DNA of 64,000 nucleotides from Yponomeuta sedellus (lineage: Eukaryota > Arthropoda > Insecta > Lepidoptera > Yponomeutidae), in contig OW203734.1 of assembly GCA_934045075.1 (NCBI GenBank), positions 7,711,016 through 7,775,015 of the forward strand. Reading direction: 5' to 3'. The notes beneath the pieces were generated by a model. The model did not search any database. It saw nothing but the letters and a program-made list of their open reading frames with translations, and was not told the DNA's origin. Shown one piece after another: positions 42,520 to 54,900 of this stretch (the first letter of the stretch is position 1; every line of letters begins with the position of its first letter). The translations under genes were made by a program, and so were the position numbers.

Positions 42520-43105
42520 CCGATCGTGATGATACGTAGCTACTCCAAGGCCATTAATTGATCATCTCATTGATTTAAGACATTCCAACCCTTTTTCCTT
42601 GACGTATATAAAAAAAAAACATCTGGGTAAAAAATATCTGAACACGGAATTTTAGCGTAATTTGACTGCAAATACATATCGCATAGTACCGACGCATATT
42701 ACCCGGATTTGTTGTTTACGTTGACAGGCTTTAGTGACGTCACAGCGTCGTGCGCTGATGATGCATTACCTTCACGGTTGTCAACTGATGGCATCGCATT
42801 ATCGCGCTAGATGTTGCGACAAGGTGCGTCTTTAGCCAAGATTCACGTTTGCGTATTTGCTTATGAGGCTTCAGACAGTGTCAAAAACAATTCAGTTCCT
42901 CCACATGATTAAGCTCTGCAGGCGGTTTTGACACGTGGAGACAAAAGTCGTGTCTACGCCTGCTACGTTAAGGGGTCTGTCTGATCGGTCCCATGCTATA
43001 TTATTAATTTGGGTGTAAATTAAATGCTGTTCGAGCTTTCACCATTGACTTTGTTTACTAATTTATATACACTTGTGAAGTTATGGTAGCAATACTACTC
43101 GTTAC
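42520..43105. other. Repeat-free sequence with a CRE word
   Basis: No repeat family recognised. TGACGTCA at 42735-42742 and CACGTG near 42933 sit in a less AT-rich stretch (42700-42990). Possible enhancer; no gene seen. Confidence 0.25.
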
Positions 43106-43108
43106 TAA

Positions 43109-43236
43109 CGTCAACCCTTGTAAATCCCCACTCCTGGGACTAGGGTCTCTTCCCGCGCCGCAGGAAGGTTAGGCCATACTCCACCACGGGAGCCAAGTCG
43201 TGGTTGGTGGAATATTGTAAGATTAGGCGGGCCTTA
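43109..43236 (-). mobile_element. 5S-type SINE tail
   Basis: CAACCCTTGTAAATCCCCAC to GGCGGGCCTTATC; 5'-truncated. Confidence 0.75.
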
Positions 43237-43239
43237 TCA

Positions 43240-43435
43240 CTCGTTAACAGTAAAGGAAAATAACGTGATGAAACCTGAGTGCCTGAGGTGTTCAAATACC
43301 TCAGCGCTCAAAATGGCCTTTCCCAGGTAGGCATGAGTGCTAATTAAGCCCTATTCTCCCTCTCTTTCTCTCTCTTTCACTCTCTGGGAGAAGCGCCCTG
43401 TGCCCTGCAATGGGACGTTTATAGGTTAGATAAAA
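43240..43435 (+). mobile_element. Family G SINE body and tail
   Basis: AATAACGTGATGAAACCTGA, CTCAAAATGGCC, a CT-rich run, then GAAGCGCCCTGTGCCCTGCA and ATGGGACGTTTATAGG. Confidence 0.65.
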
Positions 43436-43848
43436 ATAAAAGGAAATGAGCCTCCCGAACAAGGTAGGTGTAAAGCTATGACGTATTATAGTCACGCATA
43501 ATTCACGTCAAGCGCAACCTGAGCCTGCAGTAATCAGCGAGCTCATATTTGATTCACAGCTATGGAGCTCGTATGATGCCATCCGAAAAAACGTGATACA
43601 TTTCGTCCTATTTTTCTATCAGCTGAATAGCCTCACAAGTTTTCTTAGGTTGGCCTCTCCTCACGCAAGTTTTTGAAAAAACAGGAGAAAAAAAACTGTC
43701 TGTGAAGTAAAGCTCTATACATTTCTAATTGTAACGACTATAGTGGTTTGATTATATTGTTCTTACCCTAGAAATCTGCAAACATTTTGTTCGATCATCA
43801 TCATTATGATCGCTTGTCATCACTTGTTGAAGTAATAATGCGTTACTG
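43436..43848. other. Unassigned sequence
   Basis: No repeat family or gene identified. Confidence 0.3.
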
Positions 43849-44267
43849 TTGGACATTGACAATATTAAGTATAAGAGTTGCGGAATTATCAAGCAACTGT
43901 CATCGGAAACTTGTATAAAATATGGAGTACCAAAAATTTGACCTTGACAATATGAAAGTTGTGAAATTATACGTAAAGCAACTGTCCTCGGAAACTTGTA
44001 TGAAATAAGGAGTACCTTTCAAATATTTGACATTGACAATATTATGAGACTTAAGGAATTATCAAGTAATTGCCTTTTTGTATGAAATAAGGAGTATCGA
44101 ATATTTGACATTGACAATATTATGAGACTTAAGGAATTATCAAGTAATTGCCTTTTTGTATGAAATAAGGAGTATCAAATGTTCGACGTTGGATAATATT
44201 ATGAGAGTTGTAAAAATTAAGAAGCTACTGTCATGGAACCCTGTATGAAATAAGAAGTTCCGAACAC
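43849..44267 (+). repeat. Minisatellite, five ~78-89-bp units
   Basis: Units begin near 43849, 43937, 44026, 44104 and 44181 with TTTGACATTGACAATATTAT-type starts and end with TATGAAATAAGGAGTAC-type words. Units three and four are nearly identical; the outer ones are diverged. No coding capacity. Confidence 0.85.
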
Positions 44268-45653
44268 TGCTCCTTTATTAATTTTAATTTTTTTATTTTG
44301 ACCAGACGCCTTCCCACCGTATTGTCTTATGTAATACCAAATTCTTAGACATCCGGCCCTTCGGTATGGACACACCACCATGATAATTTAACTTCCTTAA
44401 GATGCCGTTCAAGGGTCTCTTGCATCATAATCCTGAGAAATCGGAAATATCCAAAACAAACAAAGTCATTGACGGTGTCAAGCAAAAGGTTCCGAATCGT
44501 TATTAATTGTGTATTGATCATGATAGGTCATCGTTGTCATTTGATTCGGTGCGTTCCCAATGATTCCGCAAATATCTTTTCCATTTGAGAAAAGTCGAAG
44601 TGAAGTTTTTCGTTGTTTTTTGTTTCACTACAAACTTGAACCAGAGCCAGCTGTTGAAAAATTGTATATTTATATTATACATTCAATAAATAACATCGTA
44701 TATGATAGTAAACAAACAAAATCTTGAAATCAAAACAACATAAATCTTTACTTTTAAAATAAGTTGGTGTTCGTTGGTGTGATTTAAAAAAAACCTTTAA
44801 AAAAAATTAAGGCTCAGTACCTCAAAACGGAACCGTTATCCAACTACTTTGTTGTCCATCCCTCCGTTTATCTACCTGTCAAGACCCTTTACCTCAAGAA
44901 CTTGTGTATTGAGAACTTGTATCAAGTTAAAATTTAGACCACATACAATATTCAGATCTACCTACAGTTCTATAAAACTGTAAAAAAATTAAACTTTTAG
45001 GTTAACCTAAAAAATAATACGGCTGATTATACCACGCGTACACACATTTTGACAGTATTCCTTTATTTATTTATATACAAAATGTAATAAAAATATGTAG
45101 AAAATAAAATACAGAGGCAATATGCTATAATATTACAAATTCCATGAAAATATTAACAAGCTACGGGAAGACCAACGAAATTAATATTGCAGGTCAGATA
45201 GGCATACGCTGTAGGCATACTCAATGTCATAAAGTCTTTCTGGCGCCCATTAGGTACCAATTTCTCTAAAAACCAATTACCTACTCTAAAAACTTATGTC
45301 TTTTCATCATCATCCGTTCTTGTTACCCCTTATTAAGGCATAGGGCTCTCAAAACAGATTTCGATAGCGGCCGATTCAGGAGGCAGGAGGCAAATAGAAA
45401 GCTCGCACCTTCTTTCGTCTGAGCGTTTCCAGCTGGTTTTAGGATGTCCATAACAAACCATCAGCCAGGATTGCGGTGGATCACCTTAAGGTTGGTTTTT
45501 CCCTGCAACACCTAGATGTTGAACCACCCGAACGTTGTTCGCTCATAAAACAAATGGGTTTTGGAGGTCGATAAAAATAAACAAAGCCCAGGGTTGAACC
45601 AGCTAAGATCGTCACGCGCAAGCTGTAAACGAAAAAGTTTCTAAAGTGTTGCA
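44268..45653. other. Unassigned sequence with transposon interior piece
   Basis: 44820-44960 (AACGGAACCGTTATCC, CTCCGTTTATCTACCTGTCA, CCTCAAGAACTTGTG) resembles the subterminal part of the common moth element whose ends are at 33485 and 34314. 45305-45530 looks like an old LINE 3' region by its CATCATCCG start, but no frame is kept. Confidence 0.3.
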
Positions 45654-45697
45654 CCAATCTGGCTGATAGTACAAATAGGTACTATCAGCCAGATTGG
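45654..45697. repeat. Perfect 19-bp inverted repeat
   Basis: CCAATCTGGCTGATAGTAC (45654-45672) and its exact reverse complement (45679-45697), 6-nt spacer. Confidence 0.9.
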
Positions 45698-45706
45698 TTT
45701 TACCTC

Positions 45707-45870
45707 TTCCACTTCTTCAGGCTATATTAGTCCACTGCTGGACATAGCCCTCCCCTAAAGAGCGCCATAGCGCAAGTTTGTGCCATCATTGGGGGGTAAT
45801 TCCCATAATCCCCACGCTGGGCATGCAGGTTGGGGCAGTTCGGTGGAATTGTACTGCAGAAGGCGCTACC
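45707..45870 (-). mobile_element. RTE-tailed SINE, head missing
   Basis: CACTTCTTCAGGCTATATTA tail, GGACATAGCCCTCCCCTAAA, TTGGGGGGTAATTCCCATAA; stops at GCAGAAGGCGCTA. Confidence 0.75.
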
Positions 45871-47054
45871 CTCTTGTCTGTTTCACTCTTGCTTTTAGGT
45901 TTTGGACTTAACGGGAACAGACCGCTACGTCCTACGATGTTTGCTTAGACCGCGACCTTGTTGACGAACTTCGAAGGTAGATTAATTAATCAGAATTAAT
46001 GATTTGAATTTAGAAACCCGTTGCCGTTAATGAATATCATTCAACGAGAGAGGTATGTGTAGTTTGACTATTCATAAATAGAAAGTGTGAAAGTTTCGTA
46101 GTTTACTTTTGAACGATGAAAGACATGTAATGCAGTTATACCATGCGCTCTAGTATCTCTTTTTTACCCTGACGAAGAAATATTAGGTAATCATCATCGT
46201 AATCAGCCCACCTCTGTCCACTACAAGGTAGGTATAGGCCTTTCCATCACGCCATCCTTCGCGGACTCTCGCCATTCACATCCACGGGCGCCCTGCCGAC
46301 CTGACCATCGTATTGTTATTGTTAAACTCTTTATTGCAGCAAATAGTCATAATACAATAGGAGGACTTGTTGAATAGTATGTAAACTTATTAAATATAGA
46401 TGGTTAATGGGTTTTCCACAAAAGTCGTCAATTCTATTTAACATTACGTGAAATGAAATAAAATTGTAGGAATAAATGGGATTTTATACCAAATAATTCG
46501 AAAGTCATAGAACGATTGTTATAATCGTTACTCTTTTTAATTCACTTGTTTGAGGAAATAGAACATTTGAGATCGCTCAATATAGGACGCTTTTGCTCAA
46601 GCCATATTGCTATACGACTATGAAATACTTAATGCTTCAACACTTCCCTTACATTCAAAGAGATATGAGAAGAAGTTTGCAAGATAAAATCCAAAAACAA
46701 AAAAAAAACTATTTCGCGTTCAAAAACAACAACCTATATTTCATCGAAAGTACTCTGCCAAAGTACAATGCTATATGTGAAAATTACGGAGCCAAAAAGT
46801 TGAAACAATGGGCCAAAGAGACACCGTTTGGCTTGCGTTGCGTAATATTATGGCGTTGATTGATAACGTCTATTAGAGATACACATTTTGAGGCACCAAG
46901 TGCATTTCATAACTGGGGCAGGGCCATTAGCGGCCAAAGATGGCGCAGGACTATTCTGTGTCTCGCTTTCTGATGCGTTCAAGCTTCCGATTTTCGCATT
47001 TACGTCCAAACACGACATACCCTTGAATATGTTCTAATTTGTAAAATTCACAAA
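45871..47054. other. Unassigned sequence with one odd frame
   Basis: 46195-46315 looks like a retroposon tail (TCTGTCCACTACAAGGTAGG). A plus frame open from 46554 to 46859 (about 100 codons) includes YIQRDMRRSLQDKIQKQKKN and AKKLKQWAKETPFGLRCVIL. Its composition looks protein-like, but I recognise no family and see no splice context; a transposon relic or chance frame are both possible. Confidence 0.25.
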
Positions 47055-47220
47055 GATAAGATAAGATGAGATTATTCTTGACTGTATACCGGAAAATTTA
47101 TACAGAAACAGAAGATAACATACAATTGGCGGCCTTATTACTAATAGCAATTTCTTCCAGGCAACCTCAAATCGGAGAATTTGCCGAAGGAGAAAGAGAA
47201 ACGGGTAGTCGGTAAAAATA
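47055..47220 (-). mobile_element. Jockey-like LINE 3' UTR
   Basis: AAGATAAGATGAGATTATTC, TGTATACCGGAAAATTTATA and GGCGGCCTTATTACTAATAG follow the order at 13188 and 41425. Confidence 0.8.
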
Positions 47221-47561
47221 CGAATGTTAATAAACATACGTATGTATAGGTACGTAATAATAAACTTACATAAATCAATATATAAATCACAAAGTGTCTT
47301 TTGAATTGGCTTTACGTATTTTACCTATTTTTAGTATGTTATTTGCTTAATTGTCTATTATGCTATATGTACAGCGACAGTTAGAATATACATACATGTA
47401 GAGCAGGAATATTTATGTAATTCCTATAACGCCATATTTGACAAACATACTATCATAACTTGAATATATAATACTATTTTTAACATATTTTAACCATAGA
47501 CAAATAAAGAAACAGCTACAACGATTGTTTCAGACGGAGAGGGAAGTATCAATACCATTAC

Positions 47562-47657
47562 ATTTACATACATGCACATACATTGCTTCTGGCCCCACAC
47601 TAGGATATCCAGTGTCGTGGCATCCAAGACCAGGGTTTTTTTTGGGGACATTCGAAG
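47562..47657 (-). mobile_element. tRNA-headed SINE (family E), tail part
   Basis: CACATACATTGCTTCTGGCC then CACACTAGGATATCCAGTGT matches reversed family E bodies; the head is missing. Confidence 0.65.
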
Positions 47658-48984
47658 GCCGTCAATGAGGTCGAGAGAGACTATGTGGATGATGAGGTTA
47701 GACATGGTTTGTTTGAAACATGTGGAAACGGGAAAGTGCTGGAGACATTTACCTTGTGAATTGCATATACTTTTATGTGTGTAGTTGCAGAAAGGTCGAC
47801 TGTGAAACAAGTTTTCGTTAAAATTATTTTTTTTCTATTTTGTCATTGACGAAGTTACTCTTTTAAATTTCATAGGAAACACATAAACTTGATTTTGTTC
47901 GAGTATCTTAGGACATTTTGTGCCTTATATCGTAAGAAGTTTAATTTTTATCAGTTACAGAATGTAAGTTCCAAATTACTATGTTGCAAACAATATTGCA
48001 ATTTTGGTAATTAAAATCTTGTGGGAGTAAATAGTTTGAATTTGACTTCATATCTAGAATTTAATATATGATATTAAATATTAACCATAACCAAACTCGT
48101 ACATTTATTGCTATTAACAAAACACTGGACCATGTTGTCTGTAAAATGAATAAATAAATAGAAATAAATATTTCGTGGTGCCCTCATATTATTGCCCCAA
48201 TCCACATTCTACCGACTACTTTTATTAGTTCCCAGAATAGGGCCAAATCGTATGTAATGATTCATGGTGATGCGTTACGCTTAGTAAGTGTTAGTTTGGC
48301 ATCACTTAGCATCATTTTTGGAACAATATCTCTTTTACTCTCTTCTAGCTTGTTTCGGCAAAATGTCCTGGAAAAACATAAGATCTATGAAATGTGAAAT
48401 TAACTAGCTTATAATCAGAGCCCACTGTTGGGCGTAGGCTTCTTCTTTTTCACGCCAACCTATCTTTCATTCGCCGGTCTCGTCAAACTGTGAAAAAAAA
48501 CATCTTGAAGAAACCCACGACTTGGTTGGCTGGACCGCACGTATTGAATTGTCTTTTTAGTGAACTAGGCTGATGAAGCTGTCAGGATGGTACAGATGCG
48601 AGCCTACTTAATCTAAAAAACTATGTTTTAGGCAATGCAGCGTCCGAGTGGTCACTTCATCCATCTAAGGTGAATAAAGTGTAAATAATGGTGCAAATAA
48701 AGTGTGAATAAAGATAAATAATCTCATTACGTAGACGAAAAGTGGGCTGACGATATTGTAATGTCGTCAGCCCATTGGAAAGGGTCTCAGGTCAATATTA
48801 GTACATTACAATGGCAGATTCAAGTACCTACGGGTCACCTGAGATGTTCAATCCATTGAAGGCCTACGAGGTTTGATAGGTTTATAATATAGACATGAAC
48901 CGGTAATGAAATGAAAGCGTTCGAGTGCACATGCAATTGCATTAAAAGCATTAACAGAATGTAAGCGCTGTTTTTAGCCAGCCC
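47658..48984. other. Unassigned sequence with one hairpin
   Basis: 48743-48774 is an 11-bp inverted repeat (TGGGCTGACGA, 10-nt spacer). 48400-48550 (GAGCCCACTGTTGGGCGTAG) looks like an old LINE 3' end. No gene seen. Confidence 0.3.
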
Positions 48985-49150
48985 TGTTCTTGGACCCTGG
49001 TATCTACCTACCACTCTGGGATACAGGCGTATGTTTATGTTATGTTCTTAGCCACCACCCAGCCGTCATCATCATATGATCCCCTTGGAAGGTATCTTCT
49101 TCTTCAGGCTATATTATGTAGTCTACTGCTGGATATAGCCCTCCCCTAAT
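48985..49150. mobile_element. Two LINE tails, opposite strands
   Basis: 48985-49050 (plus) has TACCACTCTGGGATACAGGC and GTTTATGTTATG, the tail of the LINE at 61804. 49095-49150 (minus) has TTCTTCTTCAGGCTATATTA and GGATATAGCCCTCCCCTAAT, the tail of the RTE-type LINE. Confidence 0.6.
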
Positions 49151-49654
49151 GGAAGGTATTGGTAGGAATTGGAAGGTATAATAATGTTTAAATGTTATGT
49201 CACAGACCATTAGGCTGATAAATATGCATACCACCAAATCTCTTTAATGCCCCATTCATTGTTTTAATCTACTGCAATAGTTCATAGTTTAAAGTAACAA
49301 ATAGTGAGTTTTGGTTGAAATTGAAAGTATGATTCAGCGTTTAATCTGCCTGATGAAGCGAAGTGTTTGCAATAAATCACTCAACGCTTTTACGTAAAAG
49401 GAGAATATCTCAGTCATTTTCGCATCAAAATGTAATAAAGCTTCAGATAAGTCAAGATTAGCGAAAGCTTTGGGTACAGAGTTTGAACTAGACAGATAGT
49501 ACGCGCCTGCGGATTACGATTTCCTTCAAGTGTAAAAGCTGAATACGCCATGTTGCAAAAGGTCCGGTGAAACAAGTTGATTATTCAATATAATTTTGAC
49601 CTTACCCCTAAAACAGGTATTTAAAAACGTTTTACTCCCTAATGGCTAGGACTT
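49151..49654. other. Unassigned sequence
   Basis: No repeat family or gene identified. Confidence 0.3.
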
Positions 49655-49801
49655 CCCGTGTTCCAGCAGTGGCGACTTACAATGGTTGATCCCTTGTAAG
49701 GCCCAATTCAAGGCCACGGGACTCTTCCTGCATCGCAGGAAGGTTAGACCAATACTCCGCCGCGAGGGCCAAGTCCGGGTTGGAGGAGGGTTGTAAAGCA
49801 G
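49655..49801. mobile_element. 5S-type SINE tails, tail to tail
   Basis: 49655-49692 is a plus tail (TTCCAGCAGTGGCGACTTAC). 49693-49801 is a minus tail (TGCATCGCAGGAAGGTTAGA, AAGTCCGGGTTGGAGGAGGG), interrupted at 49801 by the GC-rich element. Confidence 0.75.
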
Positions 49802-50874
49802 GGGGTGCGATGCCAGATTACCTCCCCGTGTGCCCTTCCGCTTCCATTCCTACTGATTCATCTTGAACCAGTGGGAAGGGTAAGTGGCAAGGGCCGGTGC
49901 ACCCTGGGCGCTGGTCAGAAACTTCTCTTTATGGGATCTTGCTGGCCAGCGGCGAAAAATCTGGCGGGAGGGGTCGCGTGGGCCTTGTTTCACCCTGTGA
50001 AGCGGGACCCAGGCGACCAACCGATTGAAGGACCGACTGGGGGGGACGCCGCTGCGCGAAAGCGCGCGCGCCTCGTACCAGTCGGACCAGAGTGGCCGTG
50101 GGCGGAGGGTCGGGGGACCCTCTGCCTCCATCACGGCGGGAGGGGTCGCGTGGGCCTTGTTTCACTCTGTGGAGCGGGACCCAGGCGACCAACCGATTAA
50201 AGGACCGACTGGGGGGGGGCGCCGCTGCGCGGAAGCGCGCGCGCCTCGTACCAGTCGGACCAGAGTGGCCGCCGGGTCGCGGAGGGTCGGGGGACCCTCC
50301 GCCTCCATCACGGCGGGCCGGAGGGCGCCATTGCGTGTTCCGAGGGTGCCTTCTGGCACGGAGGGGGCCCGCGCGGTCGCTCTCCGCCTTCTCTGCTTTC
50401 AGAAAAGTGCGGGTGAGTGACGCGACGGGCCTTGCGTGTGGGGCGTGTGGGGGCCAAAATGATACGTTGGCCCCCATGCGCCCCAACGAGGAAGTGCGCC
50501 ACCCTCCTCTAATCCCATTGGACCACACAACAATGGGATGGAGGGGCCGGCGCGTTGGGGCGTGTGGGGGCCAAGATCTTACGCACTTGGCCCCTATGCG
50601 CTCCAACGAAGAGATGCGGCGTTCCCTCGCCCTGTTCCTGCGGGCGGGGCAGGGACGCCGCCGAAGGAGTGCCCGAAAGGGCGCCCGCAGACGGGGTCGC
50701 GGAAGTGTGCGCAAGCGTCCCCGTGGCCCCGTCCTTTGCGGTGCGGAGGAACACCCCAGGAGTTTTAGTCGGTATACCGCCCTTTTCAGGGCGGGGAGTC
50801 CGACATAACCACTGTGCTCCCCCGAGCCGGTGGTACCCGTAATTGGGGTTTCTCCTGGGTAACAAAAAAAAAAA
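49802..50874 (+). mobile_element. GC-rich poly(A) retroelement, nested insertion
   Basis: 1073 bp, far more GC-rich than anything around it, inserted into a minus-strand 5S-type SINE. GGGTTGTAAAGCAG flanks it at 49788-49801 and 50875-50888 (target duplication), and it ends in 11 A (50864-50874), so it came by target-primed reverse transcription. Near the 5' end a ~172-bp unit (GGCGGGAGGGGTCGCGTGGG) starts at 49963 and 50135, with a partial third at 50312; a second repeat (GGGGCGTGTGGGGGCCAA) occurs at about 50437 and 50558. The 3' part has AGGAGTTTTAGTCGGTATAC and GGGAGTCCGACATAACC, words I associate with R1-like LINE 3' ends. Overlapping frames of 238 (plus) and 261 (minus) codons are GC artefacts. 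Likely a non-autonomous, internally deleted derivative; clade unproven. Confidence 0.8.
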
Positions 50875-51241
50875 GGGTTGTAAAGCAGTGGCGGGCCTTA
50901 TTGCCAAGCTATTCGAACCGAGTGTTTGGAATCAATCACTTGAGTTTACAACAACAGGCGCGGTCAGGTGCAGGATAGATAACCGTCCCGTAACTACCGC
51001 TAGTGGCATTTTTCCGAACGCTTCCGTGCTTCGCAAACCACGTAAAGCCGTTGGTACCGGCTGTCATGTAATGGCAGTCGATAAGCCATGTCAGAGGCCT
51101 TATGGGCGACAGTAAGATCCGTCACTGTCGTACAACCCTCTACCAACCCGGACTTGGCCCCGTGGTGGAGTATGGCCTTAGCTTCCTGCGATGCAGGAAG
51201 AGACCCGTGCCCCAGCTGTGGGAACGTACAAGGATGGATAT
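50875..51241. mobile_element. 5S-type SINE, minus remnant then plus copy
   Basis: 50875-50909 continues the interrupted minus copy (GTGGCGGGCCTTATTG). From about 50915 a near-complete plus copy follows: GAACCGAGTGTTTGGAATCA, ACAACAGGCGCGGTCAGGTG, TTCCGAACGCTTCCGTGCTT, tail CCCCAGCTGTGGGAACGTAC ending GATATC. Confidence 0.8.
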
Positions 51242-51354
51242 CGAATATTTTTCGTTCACAAAGTAAAGGACAATTCCATTATTACACCAAAATACAGGTC
51301 ACACCGCGTCTAAAACCCGCAAAAAAACCACAATCATCTCCGTCCATCTAGTTT

Positions 51355-51445
51355 ATTTTAGATAGTAAAACAGACTGATAGATAGATAAAAACACTATTA
51401 TTGCACAGCCAAAAAAAAAGAAGAATTGCAACCATGATTTCTTTA
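51355..51445 (-). mobile_element. LINE tail with GATA repeat
   Basis: TGATAGATAGATAAAAACAC then ATTGCACAGCC and TTGCAACCATGATTTCTTTA; a second copy is at 63488-63575. Confidence 0.5.
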
Positions 51446-51712
51446 GCACACTCAAGTCGTGTAATTAGCTGAAAAATTCCAGTGACTCGAGGACTATTGT
51501 AGCGACAATATCGCGATGTCGTATCAGCATAGTCGCGTAGGCGTATTGACATGGCAAGTCAAGTGGCGTTGCGACATCAGTTTCGGAAAATTAAAACACA
51601 TAGAAGAACCGAACAGACTCACCAACTCCTTTCTATTAATAGCGAAAGTTAGAACATAAGACGATAGAGCAGCACTATCTTAATTTACGTATTGTGACTG
51701 TTTTTTTAGACA

Positions 51713-51979
51713 TGGGTGGTGTGTGGTGTCGGCCTAGTGAATAGCACCAACCCAATTTTTTCTCGCGGGTGTCGTAAAAGGCGACTAAGGGACACAAACC
51801 AGGGGGTGGGCAGCAGCGCCCCCTCCAGTACAATTCCACCAAACTGCGATCCCCAACCCGCATGCCCAGCGTGGGGATTATGGACATTACCCCCCAATGA
51901 TGGCACAACGTTGCGCTATGGCGCTCATTAGGGGAGGGCTATGTCCAGCAGTGGACTAATATAGCCTGAAGAAGAAGAA
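51713..51979 (+). mobile_element. RTE-tailed SINE
   Basis: Full-length-looking plus copy from GTGTGTGGTGTCGGCCTAG through GTGTCGTAAAAGGCGACTAA to CCTGAAGAAGAAGAA. Confidence 0.85.
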
Positions 51980-54900
51980 TTTCAGCGCCTTTTCACGTCT
52001 TCTTGAACAAACACATTTATAAGGTATTCAAACTTCGCATTTTTCGATCCTTGAAATCGGATAAGGTGACTGCAATGCCTTGGAAAATAATATGGACGTA
52101 CATTCACTAAATCGCCAAATCAACAAATATATTAATGTTTTTTTGTTGAATCCCGAAATTACGGATATTTCCGGTGACTACAAATAAGTAAGCCTAAACG
52201 AGACTAAAATAAAACAAAAAAGACAAACAGTCAGTATCGGTATAGATACAGTATTTCTTTAGCACCCTTCTTTTTAGAATCCCAAAAACAGTATGTCAGA
52301 GAAATTTGCTTGAAACTGATATGGACACGTTTCTTTCACCCTAATCTAAAGTACCTACACCTTTTGAGCTTTAAAGTTTGTGTCTCGCGACAGTACTCGC
52401 ACGAGTGTACTACCCACTTGAAGGAACTATTGACACAGAGGCAAGTGGCAGGCAAGTTCGCAATTGTAGTTTTAAGCTTAGATAAGTACTGTCTTTGACG
52501 GCGAGGCGTGGTTTTATTGCATTCAGCTAGGTTATTTTGCTATTGTGTCTCTACAGGGCGTCAACGGCAACAACTACATTTTGCAACTTTTCATGAAAAG
52601 AAAGGGGTAAGAAAAAGACTAGGAGAACAAAAAAAGAAATCCTGACAGGAAAGCATCAGGATTGAATTTGAGTCGTCTCATATTTTGATTTGTGAGACAC
52701 AGAGATGAATATTAAGAGCTGGTTAGCAACTAAAACGGAAACGCAGTAGATAGAAAAGAGAGTTAAATCATCAAGTATTATTTATTCTCAATGATCGTCA
52801 CCGAGTTGAAATGTATTTCTAAATTTCCAGCACCAGTGATTCGTCATTTGGTTCGAGACGCGACAAGCAATAGTAAAGATCTAATCTTGACAAAATGACT
52901 ATGAATCTCTCTGTAACTACAGATAAGCTTAGTTACAGTTTCTTAATAGCGTGGGTACCTTGCCCTATTTTGCAACCTCCTACAAAACCTATAATTGTAT
53001 GTCAATTTATTTGTTCGTCTATGTCAAAAGCCACTCTAGAGAGCTGTTAAAGGCGAAATGATTAAATTATATTGGCACCGTAGGTAATTCAAATTTATCG
53101 TTTGGTAAAGCACCAGTCTTTCGAAAACTAATGGTTCACTTCAGAAGAACAGTGCAATGAGAATGATAAGTACGTTTTTGGATGATATTAGACAATAAAA
53201 ATAATTGTTAGGGAATATAAACTAAAGTTGACCTAATGGTGCAAAGGCTCTCGAGTGAAAACCTCGAATCGGCAAACATAACGTTGTATGACCACCACTG
53301 AATCGCCTGGCAGTGGCTGGATGGGGATAGCCGAAAGAAAGACATCAACTTTCTAATCTTACAGGCTATATATATCTAGCCTGATTGTAAATAAGACACG
53401 GCCAAAGTTATCTCACATACTATTTGCAACGATAGACAAAAATGGTTTGTTTTAGAGACAAAACACACATATTGACCAGAAAAGTAGATGGCTGGTTACA
53501 ATTCAATCAATCCATCTTTGACTTTTGGGTGTATTTTCTTGGTATAAACGGCATAAACTATATAAAGGGAATCGTGTAGCTGCGCGCCTTTTTCTAATGG
53601 GTTGCCCGTTACTTTGTCCTAAATTTTAAAAACCTGTATAGAGGCTAAAACTCAGGACGGGTTTGTGCAATAAAGAGAATATAAACTTGTCCAAAATTGT
53701 TTGTCCAAAATCTTCGATTATTGACTTGATTAGGTGTTTCTACTCGAAGCCGGATCCCTCAGAATGTTTTAAGATTTAAGGATACCAAATTGTCCCTCTG
53801 TAGCATCATCACTCAATTCGCAAGGCTCGACTGCTTGGGTGGATGGATGCAGTAAAATTTTATAGGCACAGTTAGTTAATACTGATTAGATACGCGAACT
53901 TACGTGGATGGCCGAAGATTGGCCCAAATGGCTGACTTGAGGAGTGAGGAATAGTCGTCGTTTTGATGTTAACAATTGTATTTGCATATACATAGGTGTA
54001 ATAAACACCAATCGATTGGCCATAGATGGCTTTTTCGGGAGTGATGAAATGGGCGTTTTACTACCGACTCGCAAAAAAACTGTAGTCTGTGGCGTCTGCC
54101 TCAGATATCTATCTGACGGTGATGACGAAGATTCTTTCCGATTGGATCTTTCACTGCGACTGTTTGGGCTTGGGACGATGTCGGTCATGTGCCATCATGT
54201 TCTCTTCTCTTCATCTTAGCCTATCTTCGCTATAAAGGTGGGGTTAGACCGACTACAAGTAAGTTTTACGTTAGAGTAGTGATATTGTACGGCAGTTGGT
54301 CATCTACGTCTAAGTACATCACGTCTAACGACATCTGATCACTCTGCTTTGCAGTTTGGCAAATATTGTATAATAATATTAAGTTTTTTTACTCTGAATA
54401 AATATATATTTCAAAAAAACCTCAAAATTATATAAACTACTTTTTATAGGGCTAAACTGTAACTTAGTCGTTTGTCCTTTTCCTGTTATTCGAAAGTTAA
54501 AGACAATCTAAGACAAGACAAACAGTACAAGTGTACATCAATGAATGCTAATGTTCTAATGATTCCATACAGGATATCCATGAAGAGGGTGCTTCGTTCA
54601 AAACTTTTCATTTTAGATCGCATCCATCGGCACATGACGTCGATGTCAAGAAGAGGCCTATGCCCATCAGTAGGCTTTGTTCACAGCCTTAGACAAATTG
54701 ATAGGAATGGAATAAGTGATATAATAAAGTAATTTTTTTCATTTGTATTGATAGGTAATATCTTCATGCTCTTTTAGAAATCACTGGACGCTGCATAAAT
54801 CGTCTAGATGCAAAGGTCAAAGTTTCTCAGAAATCACTCGTGCCTCGATGTTAAAGTCTAGACATTAACTATAACAAAGCACTAGCTTGCCAGCTTTGTC

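Noticed and set aside
43849..44267. CRISPR-like array
   Set aside because: Head-to-tail units without unique spacers, and the genome is eukaryotic; this is a minisatellite.
49929..50714. 261-codon minus frame and overlapping 238-codon plus frame, the longest in the window
   Set aside because: Both lie in the GC-rich retroelement where stop codons are rare by composition; the proteins are Arg/Pro/Gly-rich, mirror the tandem repeats and show no domain.
53886..54219. Exon on either strand
   Set aside because: Overlapping frames of equal size on both strands, no recognised domain and no clear splice pair.
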